In this document: one piece after another, positions 1 to 7,912 of the stretch
How the letters are laid out: each line of letters opens with the position of its first letter
Position numbering within the stretch: the first letter of the stretch is position 1
The notes under the pieces: generated by a model
Seen by the model: the letters and a program-made list of their open reading frames with translations, nothing else
Told to the model about the DNA's origin: nothing
Databases searched by the model: none
Position numbers and translations under genes: made by a program
Assembly: GCA_910585555.1 (NCBI GenBank)
Contig: CAJUFU010000009.1
Span: forward strand, 26,990-68,381
DNA length: 41,392 nucleotides
Direction: 5' to 3'
From: an uncultured Lachnospiraceae bacterium
GTDB lineage: Bacteria; Bacillota; Clostridia; Lachnospirales; Lachnospiraceae

Positions 1-427
1 TATAAAATTCTGCAATAAATGCCTTGTTCTCCTGGGCCAGTTCATGCCCTGCGCACTTCTCTTCCACCACATCCGACAGCAGACTATAGGTAAGTTTATA
101 GAGATAGCTCTCAATCTTCTCCCTGCTGATACTGCGGTACACGTTTTGAATAAAAGCCTTATTCTCTATGACCGCCTCAAAAATCTGACACATGCCCTCC
201 TGCCAGGTATCGTAAGTCTTCTTGCCCTGCAGAGCCTTTCTGCCATCCTCCACGCAAATCCATTCTACCAGATCATAAATATCCCTGAAATGATAGTAAA
301 AGGCCATCCGGCTGATACCGCATTCCGTTGTGAGATCATTGATTGTAATTTTGTCCAAAGATTTTGTCATAAGAAGCTTCTTCAGAGATGTTTCCAACGC
401 CAATTTCGTACTGTTCGTATTACTCAT
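1..427 (-). CDS. TetR/AcrR-type transcriptional regulator, partial (C-terminus beyond window)
   Basis: The frame opens at an ATG (427-425) and stays open to the window edge, giving 142 residues without a stop. The N-terminus reads as a TetR helix-turn-helix: a helix ending in MTKSLDKITINDL, then TECGISRMAFYYHFRDIYDL, where the FYYHF core is typical of the family. The part after the HTH (EWICVEDGRKALQGK) resembles the DhaS/TetR_C_8 branch; that placement is from memory and is tentative. It starts 22 bases after the stop of the NSS transporter gene on the same strand, so the two are probably co-transcribed and the regulator may control the transporter. Ligand and targets are unknown. Confidence 0.8.
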   Translation of the reverse strand, partial: MSNTNSTKLALETSLKKLLMTKSLDKITINDLTTECGISRMAFYYHFRDIYDLVEWICVEDGRKALQGKKTYDTWQEGMCQIFEAVIENKAFIQNVYRSISREKIESYLYKLTYSLLSDVVEEKCAGHELAQENKAFIAEFY

Positions 428-449
428 GTCCCGCCTCCTCATCATGCAG

Positions 450-1805
450 CTACAGCAATCCTTGTATCAGTAAAATCAAAATCAGCACAGGCAGTACAAT
501 CTGGAAATAGGGTTTCAGCCACTTTTTCAGCTTGATGCCGCCTCCTGTGTTGGCTTCCTCAAAATATTTGTCAAATCCCCAGCCCCAGCGGGTAACACAG
601 AACAACAAATACACCAGGGAGCCAATCGGTAGAAGAAGGTTGCTGACCAGGAAATCCTCGCTGTCCAGAACATCTCTGCCTCCTATAATATGTACGGCGC
701 TCCATACATTATAACCCAGCACACAGGGAAGGCTCGCAACTGCGATAACGATACCGTCAATCAGAGCCGCCTTCTTTCGCTCCCAGCCAAAGGTATCTAT
801 GCAGAATGAAAGCAGATTCTCAAATACTGCAAGCACAGTAGAAAAACTGGCAAAGGTCATAAACAGGAAGAATAAAGATCCCCATAACCGCCCGCCGGAC
901 ATATTGACAAACACATTGGGCAGCGTCACAAAAATAAGCGACGGACCGGCATCCGGCTTAACCCCGAAAGAGAAGCAGGCTGGAAAAATAATAAGACCGG
1001 ACATAAGTGCCACAAAAGTATCCAGCCCGCAGATTCTCACTGCCTCTCCCGCCAGAGTATTCTCCTTATTCATATAGCTCCCGAAAATCTCCATTGCTCC
1101 CACACCAAGACTTAAGGTGAAAAACGCCTGGTTCATGGCCTCGGTGATCACGGTGCCCAAACCTCTTTGCGCCACATTGTCAAGATTCGGCATCAGATAA
1201 AAAGAAAGCCCTTCTCCCGCTCCCGGCAGCATCAGGCTGTGCACACCAAGTACCATGATCAGAATGAGAAGTGCCGCCATCATATACTTACTGATTCTCT
1301 CCAATCCTTTCTGCAGTCCAAAGCTGCAGACTAAGAATCCCAGAATCACCACCGCAAGCATCCAGCCTCCCATCTCCAAAGGGGAAGCCAGAAGTTCGGA
1401 AAACACACGGCCTGCCGCATCCACATCCATGCCGGCCTGGAATGTACCTGTAAGGAACTTAAAGAAGTAACCCACCATCCAGCCCGAAACCGTGGTATAG
1501 TACATCATCAACAGACAGCATCCGATCATGCAGAACCACCCGTGTATATGCCATTTGCTGCCAGGTTTTTCCAAAGCTTTATACCCCAGCACCGCGCTCT
1601 TTCTGCTTGCCCTTCCTACGGCAAACTCCATGGTCAGAACGGGCACTCCCATACAGAGCAGGAACAACAGATAGAACAGGACAAAGTAACCGCCGCCGTT
1701 TTCTCCCACCACATAGGGAAATCTCCATACATTGCCGATGCCGATCGCACAGCCGGCACTGACCAACAAAAACCCCAGACGGGATTGGAATGTCTCTCGT
1801 TTCAT
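450..1805 (-). CDS. Sodium-dependent transporter, NSS/SNF family
   Basis: This 451-residue polytopic membrane protein belongs to the neurotransmitter:sodium symporter family. These proteins use the Na+ gradient to import amino acids or related amines. The signature is at the N-terminus: SRLGFLLVSAGCAIGIGNVW, with the unwound TM1 motif GNVWRFP at residues 24-30. The C-terminal helix ends in a leucine-rich stretch. Length matches the short bacterial members with about 11 membrane segments. A good site (AGGAG, 9 bases) precedes the ATG and a TTGACA promoter lies at 1866-1894. A TetR-type gene follows 22 bases downstream. The substrate cannot be read from the sequence; family identity is secure. 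Confidence 0.93.
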   Translation of the reverse strand: MKRETFQSRLGFLLVSAGCAIGIGNVWRFPYVVGENGGGYFVLFYLLFLLCMGVPVLTMEFAVGRASRKSAVLGYKALEKPGSKWHIHGWFCMIGCCLLMMYYTTVSGWMVGYFFKFLTGTFQAGMDVDAAGRVFSELLASPLEMGGWMLAVVILGFLVCSFGLQKGLERISKYMMAALLILIMVLGVHSLMLPGAGEGLSFYLMPNLDNVAQRGLGTVITEAMNQAFFTLSLGVGAMEIFGSYMNKENTLAGEAVRICGLDTFVALMSGLIIFPACFSFGVKPDAGPSLIFVTLPNVFVNMSGGRLWGSLFFLFMTFASFSTVLAVFENLLSFCIDTFGWERKKAALIDGIVIAVASLPCVLGYNVWSAVHIIGGRDVLDSEDFLVSNLLLPIGSLVYLLFCVTRWGWGFDKYFEEANTGGGIKLKKWLKPYFQIVLPVLILILLIQGLL

Positions 1806-1865
1806 AATCCTTTTTCTCCTATTTTGTAATCTAAATCTTCAATTTATATAATTCTTCATATGGCT

Positions 1866-1894
1866 ACTTTATCTTATCATCCAATTATTGTCAA
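1866..1894 (-). promoter_or_regulatory. Promoter for the NSS transporter / TetR operon
   Basis: On the minus strand TTGACA (1894-1889) and TAAAGT (1871-1866) are separated by 17 bases. This sits about 60 bases upstream of the transporter start. It fits a sigma-A promoter; the -35 is perfect and the -10 is moderate. Confidence 0.6.
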
Positions 1895-2003
1895 GCCTGT
1901 CTGTCTTGTTTCATATGCTATTCCATGATAATTGTATATCTATTAATCGTTTGTTTCCCAAATCCCGATCATGAATGCAGACAACAAAAATTTCGCAAAA
2001 GTA

Positions 2004-2031
2004 TTGTATTTTTTAGAAAAAGAAGTATAAT
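2004..2031 (+). promoter_or_regulatory. Probable promoter for the chemoreceptor gene
   Basis: TTGTAT (2004-2009) and a perfect TATAAT (2026-2031) are 16 bases apart, about 250 bases before the chemoreceptor start. The long leader that follows (2040-2278) has no ORF I would support and no GEMM (c-di-GMP) riboswitch pattern. I also could not fit a sigma-D (flagellar) promoter there. The rest of the 1806-2278 gap shows nothing further. Confidence 0.45.
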
Positions 2032-2278
2032 GAGAAACAACAAGTCAATAGTGGCTCATAGCTATTGTAAGTACAGCTTGAAGTTACGTGCAACCCGATA
2101 TATATCCAATCTTTGAATCATTTAAATTTCTGTAAGATTCTAATGCTTAATGTGTGTGGTTCACGTCTTTGGAAATGATTTCCCAGTATGCTGCAAGTAA
2201 ACAATAACCTCAGCCGCTATTTCGACTGCGATTAAATATAGGCTATAGGCTATATAACAAGGGGGACAATTTCTGATA

Positions 2279-4003
2279 ATGAGCAAAGAAAAAAAACCAC
2301 AAAACACTGAGAACAAAGTATCCATTGAAAAAAAACTGACCGGTTCCATTCTCAAAGTGTCAGTCATCACTGCAATAGCGGCGGTTTTAGGGGTAATCGC
2401 CCTAATTTTCATCACCGCACGTTATTCTTACGCATTACATAATTTTGGTTTTGCACAGGGCGATATCGGCAAGGCAATGTTTGAATTTGCCGACATACGT
2501 TCCTCCCTGCGCGCCGCAATCGGTTATGATGATGAAGATGCCATCAATACTGTCGTAAAGCAGCATGAGGACTCCATCGCTTTATTCAAACAGTATTTTG
2601 CAGATGTAGAAAAGACCGTGGTATCTGAAGACGGCCGTGTAACCTATGATGCCATCCAATCAGAACTGGATGCCTACTGGACACTGGATGCAGAAATCAT
2701 GGCGCTGGGCGCTAACACAGACCGTGAGCTTTGCAGACAGGCGCAGGAACTGGCTCTCACACAGCTGGCAGGCAAATACACTAGCATCTACGATAAGTTG
2801 GGTGAACTCTTAGAGGTAAAGGTAGAACAAGGAAACAGTTTGGCAACAACGTTGATGATTATCGAATGGGTTCTTGTGGTTGCCATCGTTTTGGTCATTG
2901 CTTTTGCCATGGTATTATCCACCAAGATTGGAAAACAGATTTCCAGAAGTATTTCCGAACCGTTAAAAGAATTGGGCAATCGTCTCGAGACATTCTCCGG
3001 CGGAGATTTGACAACACCGTTCCCTGTAATTGAAACCGGTGACGAGATAGAGGTTATGGGAAATGACGCCAGAACCATGGCGGATAATCTGGAAGCTATT
3101 ATCACTGATATCGGTGAAGTACTTGGCGAAATGGCCAACGGAAATTACACCGTGAAATCCAAAATCCCGGATCACTATACCGGTGACTTCCATAGAATGT
3201 ACGAATCCATGCGCGGCTTGAGAGATCAGATGACCGAAACTTTATTGTCCATCGGCGAGGCTGCCAACCAAGTATCCGCCGGTTCTGAGGAACTGGCTAC
3301 GGCATCTCAGTCTCTTGCAGAAGGTGCTACAGACCAGGCCAATGCGGTAGCGGAACTGCACGCAGCTATTTCCGGTATTACCACCACCATGGAGACAGGT
3401 TCTGAAAGTGCAGAAGAAACTTATGATAAGGCACAGAAATATGCGGATGAAGCTGATGCAAGCAGACAGCAGATGGATACCATGATGACCGCTATGGAGA
3501 GAATCAATGATTCTTCCACTAAGATCGGAGATATTATTTCCGAAATCGAATCCATCGCCGATCAGACAAACCTGCTTTCCTTGAATGCTTCCATCGAGGC
3601 TGCCCGTGCTGGTGAATCCGGCCGTGGTTTCGCTGTTGTAGCGAATCAGATCAGAGAACTGGCTGACCAGAGTGCCAAGGCTGCTGTGGACACCAGAGAT
3701 TTGATTGAGGCATCCATCCGTGAGGTTTCCAAAGGAAACAGCGTGGCAAATCAGGCGGCAAGTTCTATTGAATCCGTTGTGGATGGTATCAAACAGATTG
3801 CTGAGTTCTCCAGAAATCTGAAAGATATGATGGAGGAACAGTCCGAGGCAATGCGTCAGGCTGAGATAGGTGTGAATCAGATATCCAGCGTTGTGGAAAG
3901 CAATGCGGCAACCGCCGAGGAAGCTTCTGCTACCAGCGAAGAGTTATCTGCACAGGCAACCATGTTAGATCAGCTGGTAAAACAGTTCGAATTAATGAGA
4001 TAG
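2279..4003 (+). CDS. Methyl-accepting chemotaxis protein
   Basis: This 574-residue transmembrane chemoreceptor senses a ligand outside the cell and controls CheA through its cytoplasmic hairpin. It has TM1 at about 26-48, an extracytoplasmic helical region to about 189 (four-helix-bundle-like), TM2 at about 190-213 and a HAMP domain at about 214-270. The long methylation/signalling coiled coil follows. The hairpin tip is conserved: ADQTNLLSLNASIEAARAGE, around residues 426-445. The start is an ATG preceded by GGGGGAC 10 bases upstream. No other chemotaxis or flagellar gene is in the window, so this looks like an orphan receptor whose signalling partners lie elsewhere. The ligand is unknown. 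Confidence 0.95.
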   Translation: MSKEKKPQNTENKVSIEKKLTGSILKVSVITAIAAVLGVIALIFITARYSYALHNFGFAQGDIGKAMFEFADIRSSLRAAIGYDDEDAINTVVKQHEDSIALFKQYFADVEKTVVSEDGRVTYDAIQSELDAYWTLDAEIMALGANTDRELCRQAQELALTQLAGKYTSIYDKLGELLEVKVEQGNSLATTLMIIEWVLVVAIVLVIAFAMVLSTKIGKQISRSISEPLKELGNRLETFSGGDLTTPFPVIETGDEIEVMGNDARTMADNLEAIITDIGEVLGEMANGNYTVKSKIPDHYTGDFHRMYESMRGLRDQMTETLLSIGEAANQVSAGSEELATASQSLAEGATDQANAVAELHAAISGITTTMETGSESAEETYDKAQKYADEADASRQQMDTMMTAMERINDSSTKIGDIISEIESIADQTNLLSLNASIEAARAGESGRGFAVVANQIRELADQSAKAAVDTRDLIEASIREVSKGNSVANQAASSIESVVDGIKQIAEFSRNLKDMMEEQSEAMRQAEIGVNQISSVVESNAATAEEASATSEELSAQATMLDQLVKQFELMR

Positions 4004-4022
4004 CATATACATACAAAGCGGA

Positions 4023-4050
4023 GGCGGAATCGAAAGATTCCGCCTTTTTA
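4023..4050 (+). terminator. Rho-independent terminator after the chemoreceptor
   Basis: Arms GGCGGAATC (4023-4031) and GATTCCGCC (4036-4044) form a perfect 9-bp stem closed by a GAAA tetraloop. TTTTTA follows. It starts 20 bases after the stop codon. Confidence 0.93.
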
Positions 4051-4131
4051 TCATATAAGGAATGCCGCCTCTTATCCAAGCTCTCAAAACCGCTTTGTAA
4101 TCGAGCTTTACTTGATTTTTGCCCGCATACC

Positions 4132-4160
4132 TTGCGTCTCTTTTCCTAAAGTGTTAGGAT
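4132..4160 (+). promoter_or_regulatory. Promoter with overlapping dyad, upstream of the DtxR-type regulator
   Basis: TTGCGT (4132-4137) and TAGGAT (4155-4160) are 17 bases apart. A perfect dyad, CCTAA (4145-4149) and TTAGG (4154-4158), covers the spacer and the edge of the -10. A repressor bound there would block RNA polymerase. Autoregulation by the DtxR-type protein is an inference; the dyad differs in geometry from the boxes near feoA. Confidence 0.45.
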
Positions 4161-4195
4161 AAACTAGGTAATTTCGAAAGGAGCATAAGCATACC

Positions 4196-4588
4196 ATGAG
4201 TTATATCCAGCACAAAGCCGAGGAATCCCTTGAGGATTACCTTGAAACCATATTGATTCTAAGCAAGCGTCTCTCGGCAGTGCGCTCTATCGATGTGGCA
4301 ACAGAACTGCATTATTCCAAGCCAAGCGTGAGCGTCGCCGTGAAAAATCTGAAGGGCCGAGGATACATCACCGTTTCGGAGGAAGGATACCTTCATTTGA
4401 CAGAGGATGGGCGAAAAATCGCAGAGAATGTCTACGAGCGCCATACCCTGCTGACGGACTGGCTGGTCTACCTGGGCGTTGACCCCAAAGTTGCGGCAAG
4501 CGACGCCTGTAAAATGGAGCATGATATTACCCCTGAGAGCTATGAGGCAATGAAAAAATGTATCCTGTCTATTTTAGAACGTGACTAG
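4196..4588 (+). CDS. DtxR/MntR-family metal-dependent regulator
   Basis: This 130-residue protein has the DtxR-family plan. The N-terminal winged helix carries the recognition region LHYSKPSVSVAVKNLKGRGY, followed by the wing. A short dimerisation/metal domain holds candidate ligands (ESLEDYLET near residue 12 and CKMEHDI near 106-112). It lacks the SH3 domain of DtxR/IdeR, so its size is closer to MntR. The gene ends 10 bases before the stop of feoB, which is convergent, and the feo promoter region carries several DtxR-like dyads. I therefore infer that it represses the feo operon when Fe2+ (or Mn2+) is sufficient. Which metal it senses cannot be settled from sequence. Confidence 0.88.
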   Translation: MSYIQHKAEESLEDYLETILILSKRLSAVRSIDVATELHYSKPSVSVAVKNLKGRGYITVSEEGYLHLTEDGRKIAENVYERHTLLTDWLVYLGVDPKVAASDACKMEHDITPESYEAMKKCILSILERD

Positions 4589-4598
4589 AACGCTGTTC

Positions 4599-7061
4599 TT
4601 ACTCTCTCGGATGGCAGGCGCCGTTCATAGCACAGCCTGCACACCCCCATCCACAGGATGATTTTGTTATTTTCAACTTCATGTCAGTGGTCAGCTTCGT
4701 CGCCTCTTTATAGGGCCTGCACAGCATATAAACCATTCCGCCAAGGATGACGACAGCTGCAAACAGGCCGGTGACATGCACATTTCCGGAAAATGCCGAA
4801 CCAATCTGGTAAACCACCAGTGCCGCCGCATAAGCCAACCCGCACTGGTAACCGATTGCGAACCAAGTCCATTTTGCACTATTCATCTCCCGTTTCATGG
4901 CGCCGATGGCCGCAAAGCAGGGCGCACACAGAAGGTTAAATACCAGGAAAGAATATCCCGCAGCCATACTGAAATTCGCACCAATCTCAGGCCATCCGCC
5001 GGGATAAAAGATTCCCATTGTGCCAACGATGTTTTCCTTTGCCACAAGGCCTGTGATGGAAGCCACCGCCGCCTGCCAGTTCCCCCAGCCAAGGGGGATG
5101 AAAATCCATGCAATCGCGCCGCCCACCGCCGCAAGGAGCGACTGGTCCATCTCTTCCTCACCCAGCATACGGAATCCATCCGCAGTAAATCCAAAGTAAG
5201 TCGTAAACCAGATAACCATCGTGGAAAGCAAAATAATCGTACCGGCCTTCTTGATGAAGGACCACCCCCGTTCCCACATAGAGCGCAGCACATTGCCTGC
5301 CGTCGGCATATGGTAAGCCGGAAGCTCCATGACGAAAGGAGCCGGGTCACCGGAAAACATCTTCGTCTTCTTTAAGATGATACCGGAAAGAATGATTGCC
5401 GCCATACCCACAAAGTAAGCGCTTGTTGCCACCCAGGCAGAGCCGCCGAAGACCGCTCCCGCAATCATGGAGATAAAAGGCACTTTTGCACCGCAGGGAA
5501 TAAATGTGGTGGTCATAATCGTCATGCGGCGGTCACGCTCGTTCTCAATCGTCCTGGAAGCCATAATACCCGGAATGCCGCAGCCAGTACCGATGAGCAT
5601 TGGAATAAAGGACTTGCCGGACAGGCCGAACTTGCGGAAGATACGGTCCAGCACAAATGCGATACGCGCCATATAACCGCATGCCTCCAAAAAGGCAAGG
5701 AGCAGGAACAGAACAAGCATCTGCGGCACAAAGCCAAGCACCGCACCCACACCGGCTACAATACCGTCGTTGATTAACCCTGCAAGCCACTCTGCCGTGC
5801 CCACGCCTTCCAGTGCATTGCCTACAAGAACCGGAATCCCGGGAACCCATACCCCATAAGCTGCCGGGTCAGGCTCAGCGCCATACTCTTCCATCACGGC
5901 AAGCGCCCTCTCGTAATCTGCAGGCGATGCCGTTTCCACCGTCACTTCCAGCGTCTCATCATCCGTTACTTCATAAGGGAAACCGCCTGTAGGAGCCTTG
6001 CCGTTTTCTTCCACATAGACGTCGTAACCATCCACAATCAACGCCGCCTCTCCATATGCCTCTGCGGCCTCTCCATAAGCGGAAGAACCGATGCCAAACA
6101 GATGAAACCCATCGCCGAACAGACCGTCATTTGCCCAGTCCGTGGCAGAGGCGCCTACCGTCACCATGGATAGATAATACACCAGGAACATGATTGCCGC
6201 AAAAATCGGAAGTCCCAGAAAACGGTTCGTTACTATCCTGTCAATCTTATCGGAACTGGTCAGCTTTCCTGCGGATTTTTTCTTCAGGCATCCTTTGATA
6301 ATACTGCCGATATAAAGATACCGCTCGTTGGTAATGATGGACTCCGCATCGTCATCCATCTCCTCCTCAACTGCTTTGATATCCATTTCTATATGGGTTC
6401 GGACCGACGCGTCCAGCTGCAATTGTTCTAATACCTTGTCATCCCGCTCAAACAGCTTAACGGCATACCACCGTTGCTGTTCCTCCGGCAGTCCATGTAC
6501 CGCCGCCTCCTCGATATGGGCAAGGGCATGTTCCACCGTTCCCGAAAAAGTGTGCCTGGGAACAGTCCTTCCGTTTCCTGCCGCGTCAATTGCCGCCTCC
6601 GCCGCCTCCATGATACCCTTTCCTTTGAGGGCGGAAATCTCTACCACTCTACATCCCAAAGCCCTGGACAACTCTCCGGTGTTAATCTTGTCGCCGTTTT
6701 TCTCCACCACATCCATCATATTGACGGCAGCCACCACAGGGATTCCAAGTTCCGTAAGCTGGGTGGTCAGATATAGGTTCCTCTCTAAATTAGTGCCGTC
6801 AATAAGATTCAGGATTGCATCGGGACGCTCACCGAGCAGATAGTTTCTCGCCACCACTTCCTCCAGTGTATAGGGGGACAGAGAATAGATTCCTGGAAGG
6901 TCAGTTATGGTCACGCCATCATGCCTCTTTAGCTTTCCTTCTTTCTTCTCCACGGTAACTCCCGGCCAGTTCCCCACAAACTGGTTGGAACCCGTCAGGG
7001 CATTAAACAATGTAGTCTTTCCGCTGTTTGGATTACCAGCAAGCGCAATTCGCATATTCAT
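4599..7061 (-). CDS. feoB: Ferrous iron transporter FeoB
   Basis: This 820-residue protein imports Fe2+ across the inner membrane. The N-terminal G domain is complete: P-loop GNPNSGKT (9-16), G3 DLPG (54-57), G4 NMMD (114-117) and SAL (143-145). The first membrane segment is at about 281-303, and the gate motifs GTGCGIPGIMASRT and FIPCGAKVP are present in the permease part. Two oddities: about 90 acidic, hydrophilic residues (about 320-410) lie between TM1 and the next segment, and the C-terminus ends in a cysteine-rich tail (C803, C807, C810, C816), a feature known from some FeoB/FeoC-like tails. The start follows AGAAGGAGATGAGG. It is the last gene of feoA-feoA-feoB. Confidence 0.97.
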   Translation of the reverse strand: MNMRIALAGNPNSGKTTLFNALTGSNQFVGNWPGVTVEKKEGKLKRHDGVTITDLPGIYSLSPYTLEEVVARNYLLGERPDAILNLIDGTNLERNLYLTTQLTELGIPVVAAVNMMDVVEKNGDKINTGELSRALGCRVVEISALKGKGIMEAAEAAIDAAGNGRTVPRHTFSGTVEHALAHIEEAAVHGLPEEQQRWYAVKLFERDDKVLEQLQLDASVRTHIEMDIKAVEEEMDDDAESIITNERYLYIGSIIKGCLKKKSAGKLTSSDKIDRIVTNRFLGLPIFAAIMFLVYYLSMVTVGASATDWANDGLFGDGFHLFGIGSSAYGEAAEAYGEAALIVDGYDVYVEENGKAPTGGFPYEVTDDETLEVTVETASPADYERALAVMEEYGAEPDPAAYGVWVPGIPVLVGNALEGVGTAEWLAGLINDGIVAGVGAVLGFVPQMLVLFLLLAFLEACGYMARIAFVLDRIFRKFGLSGKSFIPMLIGTGCGIPGIMASRTIENERDRRMTIMTTTFIPCGAKVPFISMIAGAVFGGSAWVATSAYFVGMAAIILSGIILKKTKMFSGDPAPFVMELPAYHMPTAGNVLRSMWERGWSFIKKAGTIILLSTMVIWFTTYFGFTADGFRMLGEEEMDQSLLAAVGGAIAWIFIPLGWGNWQAAVASITGLVAKENIVGTMGIFYPGGWPEIGANFSMAAGYSFLVFNLLCAPCFAAIGAMKREMNSAKWTWFAIGYQCGLAYAAALVVYQIGSAFSGNVHVTGLFAAVVILGGMVYMLCRPYKEATKLTTDMKLKITKSSCGWGCAGCAMNGACHPRE

Positions 7062-7081
7062 AATTCCTCATCTCCTTCTTA

Positions 7082-7095
7082 TTAGTTATAACTAA
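7082..7095. promoter_or_regulatory. DtxR-like box in front of feoB
   Basis: The sequence TTAGTTATAACTAA is a perfect palindrome of the TTAG-N6-CTAA type, 20 bases upstream of the feoB start and inside the operon. It could give feoB an internal operator. The identity of the binding protein is inferred from its neighbour at 4196-4588. Confidence 0.55.
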
Positions 7096-7141
7096 CTGTT
7101 AATCAGAAATAAAAGGGGACATCCCCCTGGTTCTATAAACC

Positions 7142-7366
7142 TCACATATCCACCTCAATCATTTCCGCATCCGCCTTCCTGATGGAAAGTTCATAACCGC
7201 GGACGGTCACTTCAATGGGGTCTCCCAAAGGCGCCACCTTGCGAATCTGCACATCCACCCCCTTCGTCAGCCCCATGTCCATAAGCCGCCGCTTGACTGC
7301 TCCCTCTCCGTGTAGTTTCACAACCCGGACGGTGTCGCCCACTTTCGATTCTTTCAGCGTTTTCAT
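7142..7366 (-). CDS. feoA: FeoA-family protein (second copy)
   Basis: This 74-residue SH3-like protein has typical FeoA features: a short N-terminal part (VGDTVRVVKLHG), then RRLMDMGLTKGVDVQIRKVA and DPIEVTVRGYELSIRKADA. FeoA assists FeoB in Fe2+ uptake at the cytoplasmic face. I chose the start at 7366 because AGGAGG lies 9 bases upstream. An in-frame ATG six codons earlier overlaps that same site and would lack one of its own. It sits between feoB and the first feoA in one operon. Confidence 0.92.
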   Translation of the reverse strand: MKTLKESKVGDTVRVVKLHGEGAVKRRLMDMGLTKGVDVQIRKVAPLGDPIEVTVRGYELSIRKADAEMIEVDM

Positions 7367-7411
7367 TGCTTTCTTCCTCCTCATTTCTTAAAATATACGC
7401 TCAACTTCTTC

Positions 7412-7621
7412 TCACACAAAGATCTTCTGCGCCATCTCTTTGCTGACCGCGATGCGGGAGTCCTTCACATTCACAATGACATTGCCGCCAATAGCGTTGA
7501 TCACCGTGACCCTTCCTCCCACAACAAAACCGAGGTTCTCTAAATGTGCCTTTACCTCCTGCTTTCCCCCGATTTTCCTGATAATGTTTTCCTCTCCTGC
7601 TTGTGCCAGTGTAAGCGGCAT
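7412..7621 (-). CDS. feoA: FeoA-family protein (first copy)
   Basis: This 69-residue FeoA-type SH3-like protein is the first gene of the iron operon. The order is MPLTLAQAGEENIIRKIGG, then KAHLENLGFVVGGRVTVINA and a C-terminal beta pair ending in GNVIVNVKDSRIAVSKEMAQ. A strong site (GGAGGAG) precedes the ATG. Two different FeoA proteins before FeoB is common in Clostridia; they share the fold but little sequence, so they probably have different contacts with FeoB. Confidence 0.92.
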   Translation of the reverse strand: MPLTLAQAGEENIIRKIGGKQEVKAHLENLGFVVGGRVTVINAIGGNVIVNVKDSRIAVSKEMAQKIFV

Positions 7622-7654
7622 CCTTTACTCCTCCATTCTACTTTGAGGAATACA

Positions 7655-7675
7655 GGCAGAATTTCAAATTCTGCC
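7655..7675. promoter_or_regulatory. Palindrome in the feo leader
   Basis: Arms GGCAGAATTT (7655-7664) and AAATTCTGCC (7666-7675) flank a single base, a perfect 10-1-10 dyad 34 bases before feoA. As RNA it would make a 7-bp stem with a 7-base loop. No T-run follows on the feo strand, so it is not a terminator. It is either an operator unrelated to the TTAG boxes or a 5'-UTR hairpin. Confidence 0.5.
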
Positions 7676-7723
7676 CTGCAATGCATAGATTTTTGCTATC
7701 TATTATCCTCTTTGTCATATGTA

Positions 7724-7774
7724 TTAGTTTTCACTAACCCAATGTGTTGCATATTGGGTTAGTATTAGCTAACC
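7724..7774. promoter_or_regulatory. Twin DtxR-like operator upstream of feoA-feoA-feoB
   Basis: Two TTAG-N6-CTAA boxes lie at 7724-7737 and 7759-7772; the second extends to GGTTAG-N6-CTAACC at 7757-7774. Their inner halves also form a perfect 11-bp inverted repeat (7733-7743 with 7753-7763). The boxes lie about 100-150 bases upstream of the first feoA, where the promoter must be. A candidate -10 (TATAAT on the minus strand at 7783-7788) is just upstream. This matches how DtxR/IdeR-type repressors control iron uptake. Confidence 0.7.
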
Positions 7775-7854
7775 ACGTATTATAATATGACTTTAAATGG
7801 TCTTTGTCAATGCCAATTTTATCATCCACATTTTTTTCATCACATTAAACAGGA

Positions 7855-7870
7855 GTTAGTAAATGCTAAC
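7855..7870. promoter_or_regulatory. Distal DtxR-like box
   Basis: GTTAGTAAATGCTAAC is a fourth TTAG-N6-CTAA dyad, about 80 bases further upstream of the feo promoter region and 43 bases after the stop of the rRNA methyltransferase gene. It may serve cooperative binding or DNA looping with the twin site. Confidence 0.55.
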
Positions 7871-7912
7871 TTCTGTTTTTGTGCAAAATATCAAAAATTG
7901 CCAATTTCTTCC

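Noticed and set aside
44..535. Plus-strand ORF of 163 codons at the left edge
   Set aside because: It is the reverse-strand shadow of the TetR-type gene and the end of the transporter gene.
1925..2116. Plus-strand ORF of 63 codons before the chemoreceptor
   Set aside because: It overlaps the probable promoter, has no ribosome site and no coding signal.
2040..2278. c-di-GMP (GEMM) riboswitch or sigma-D promoter in front of the chemoreceptor
   Set aside because: These are common upstream of such genes, but I could not find the conserved GEMM core or a TAAA-N15-GCCGATAA spacing here.
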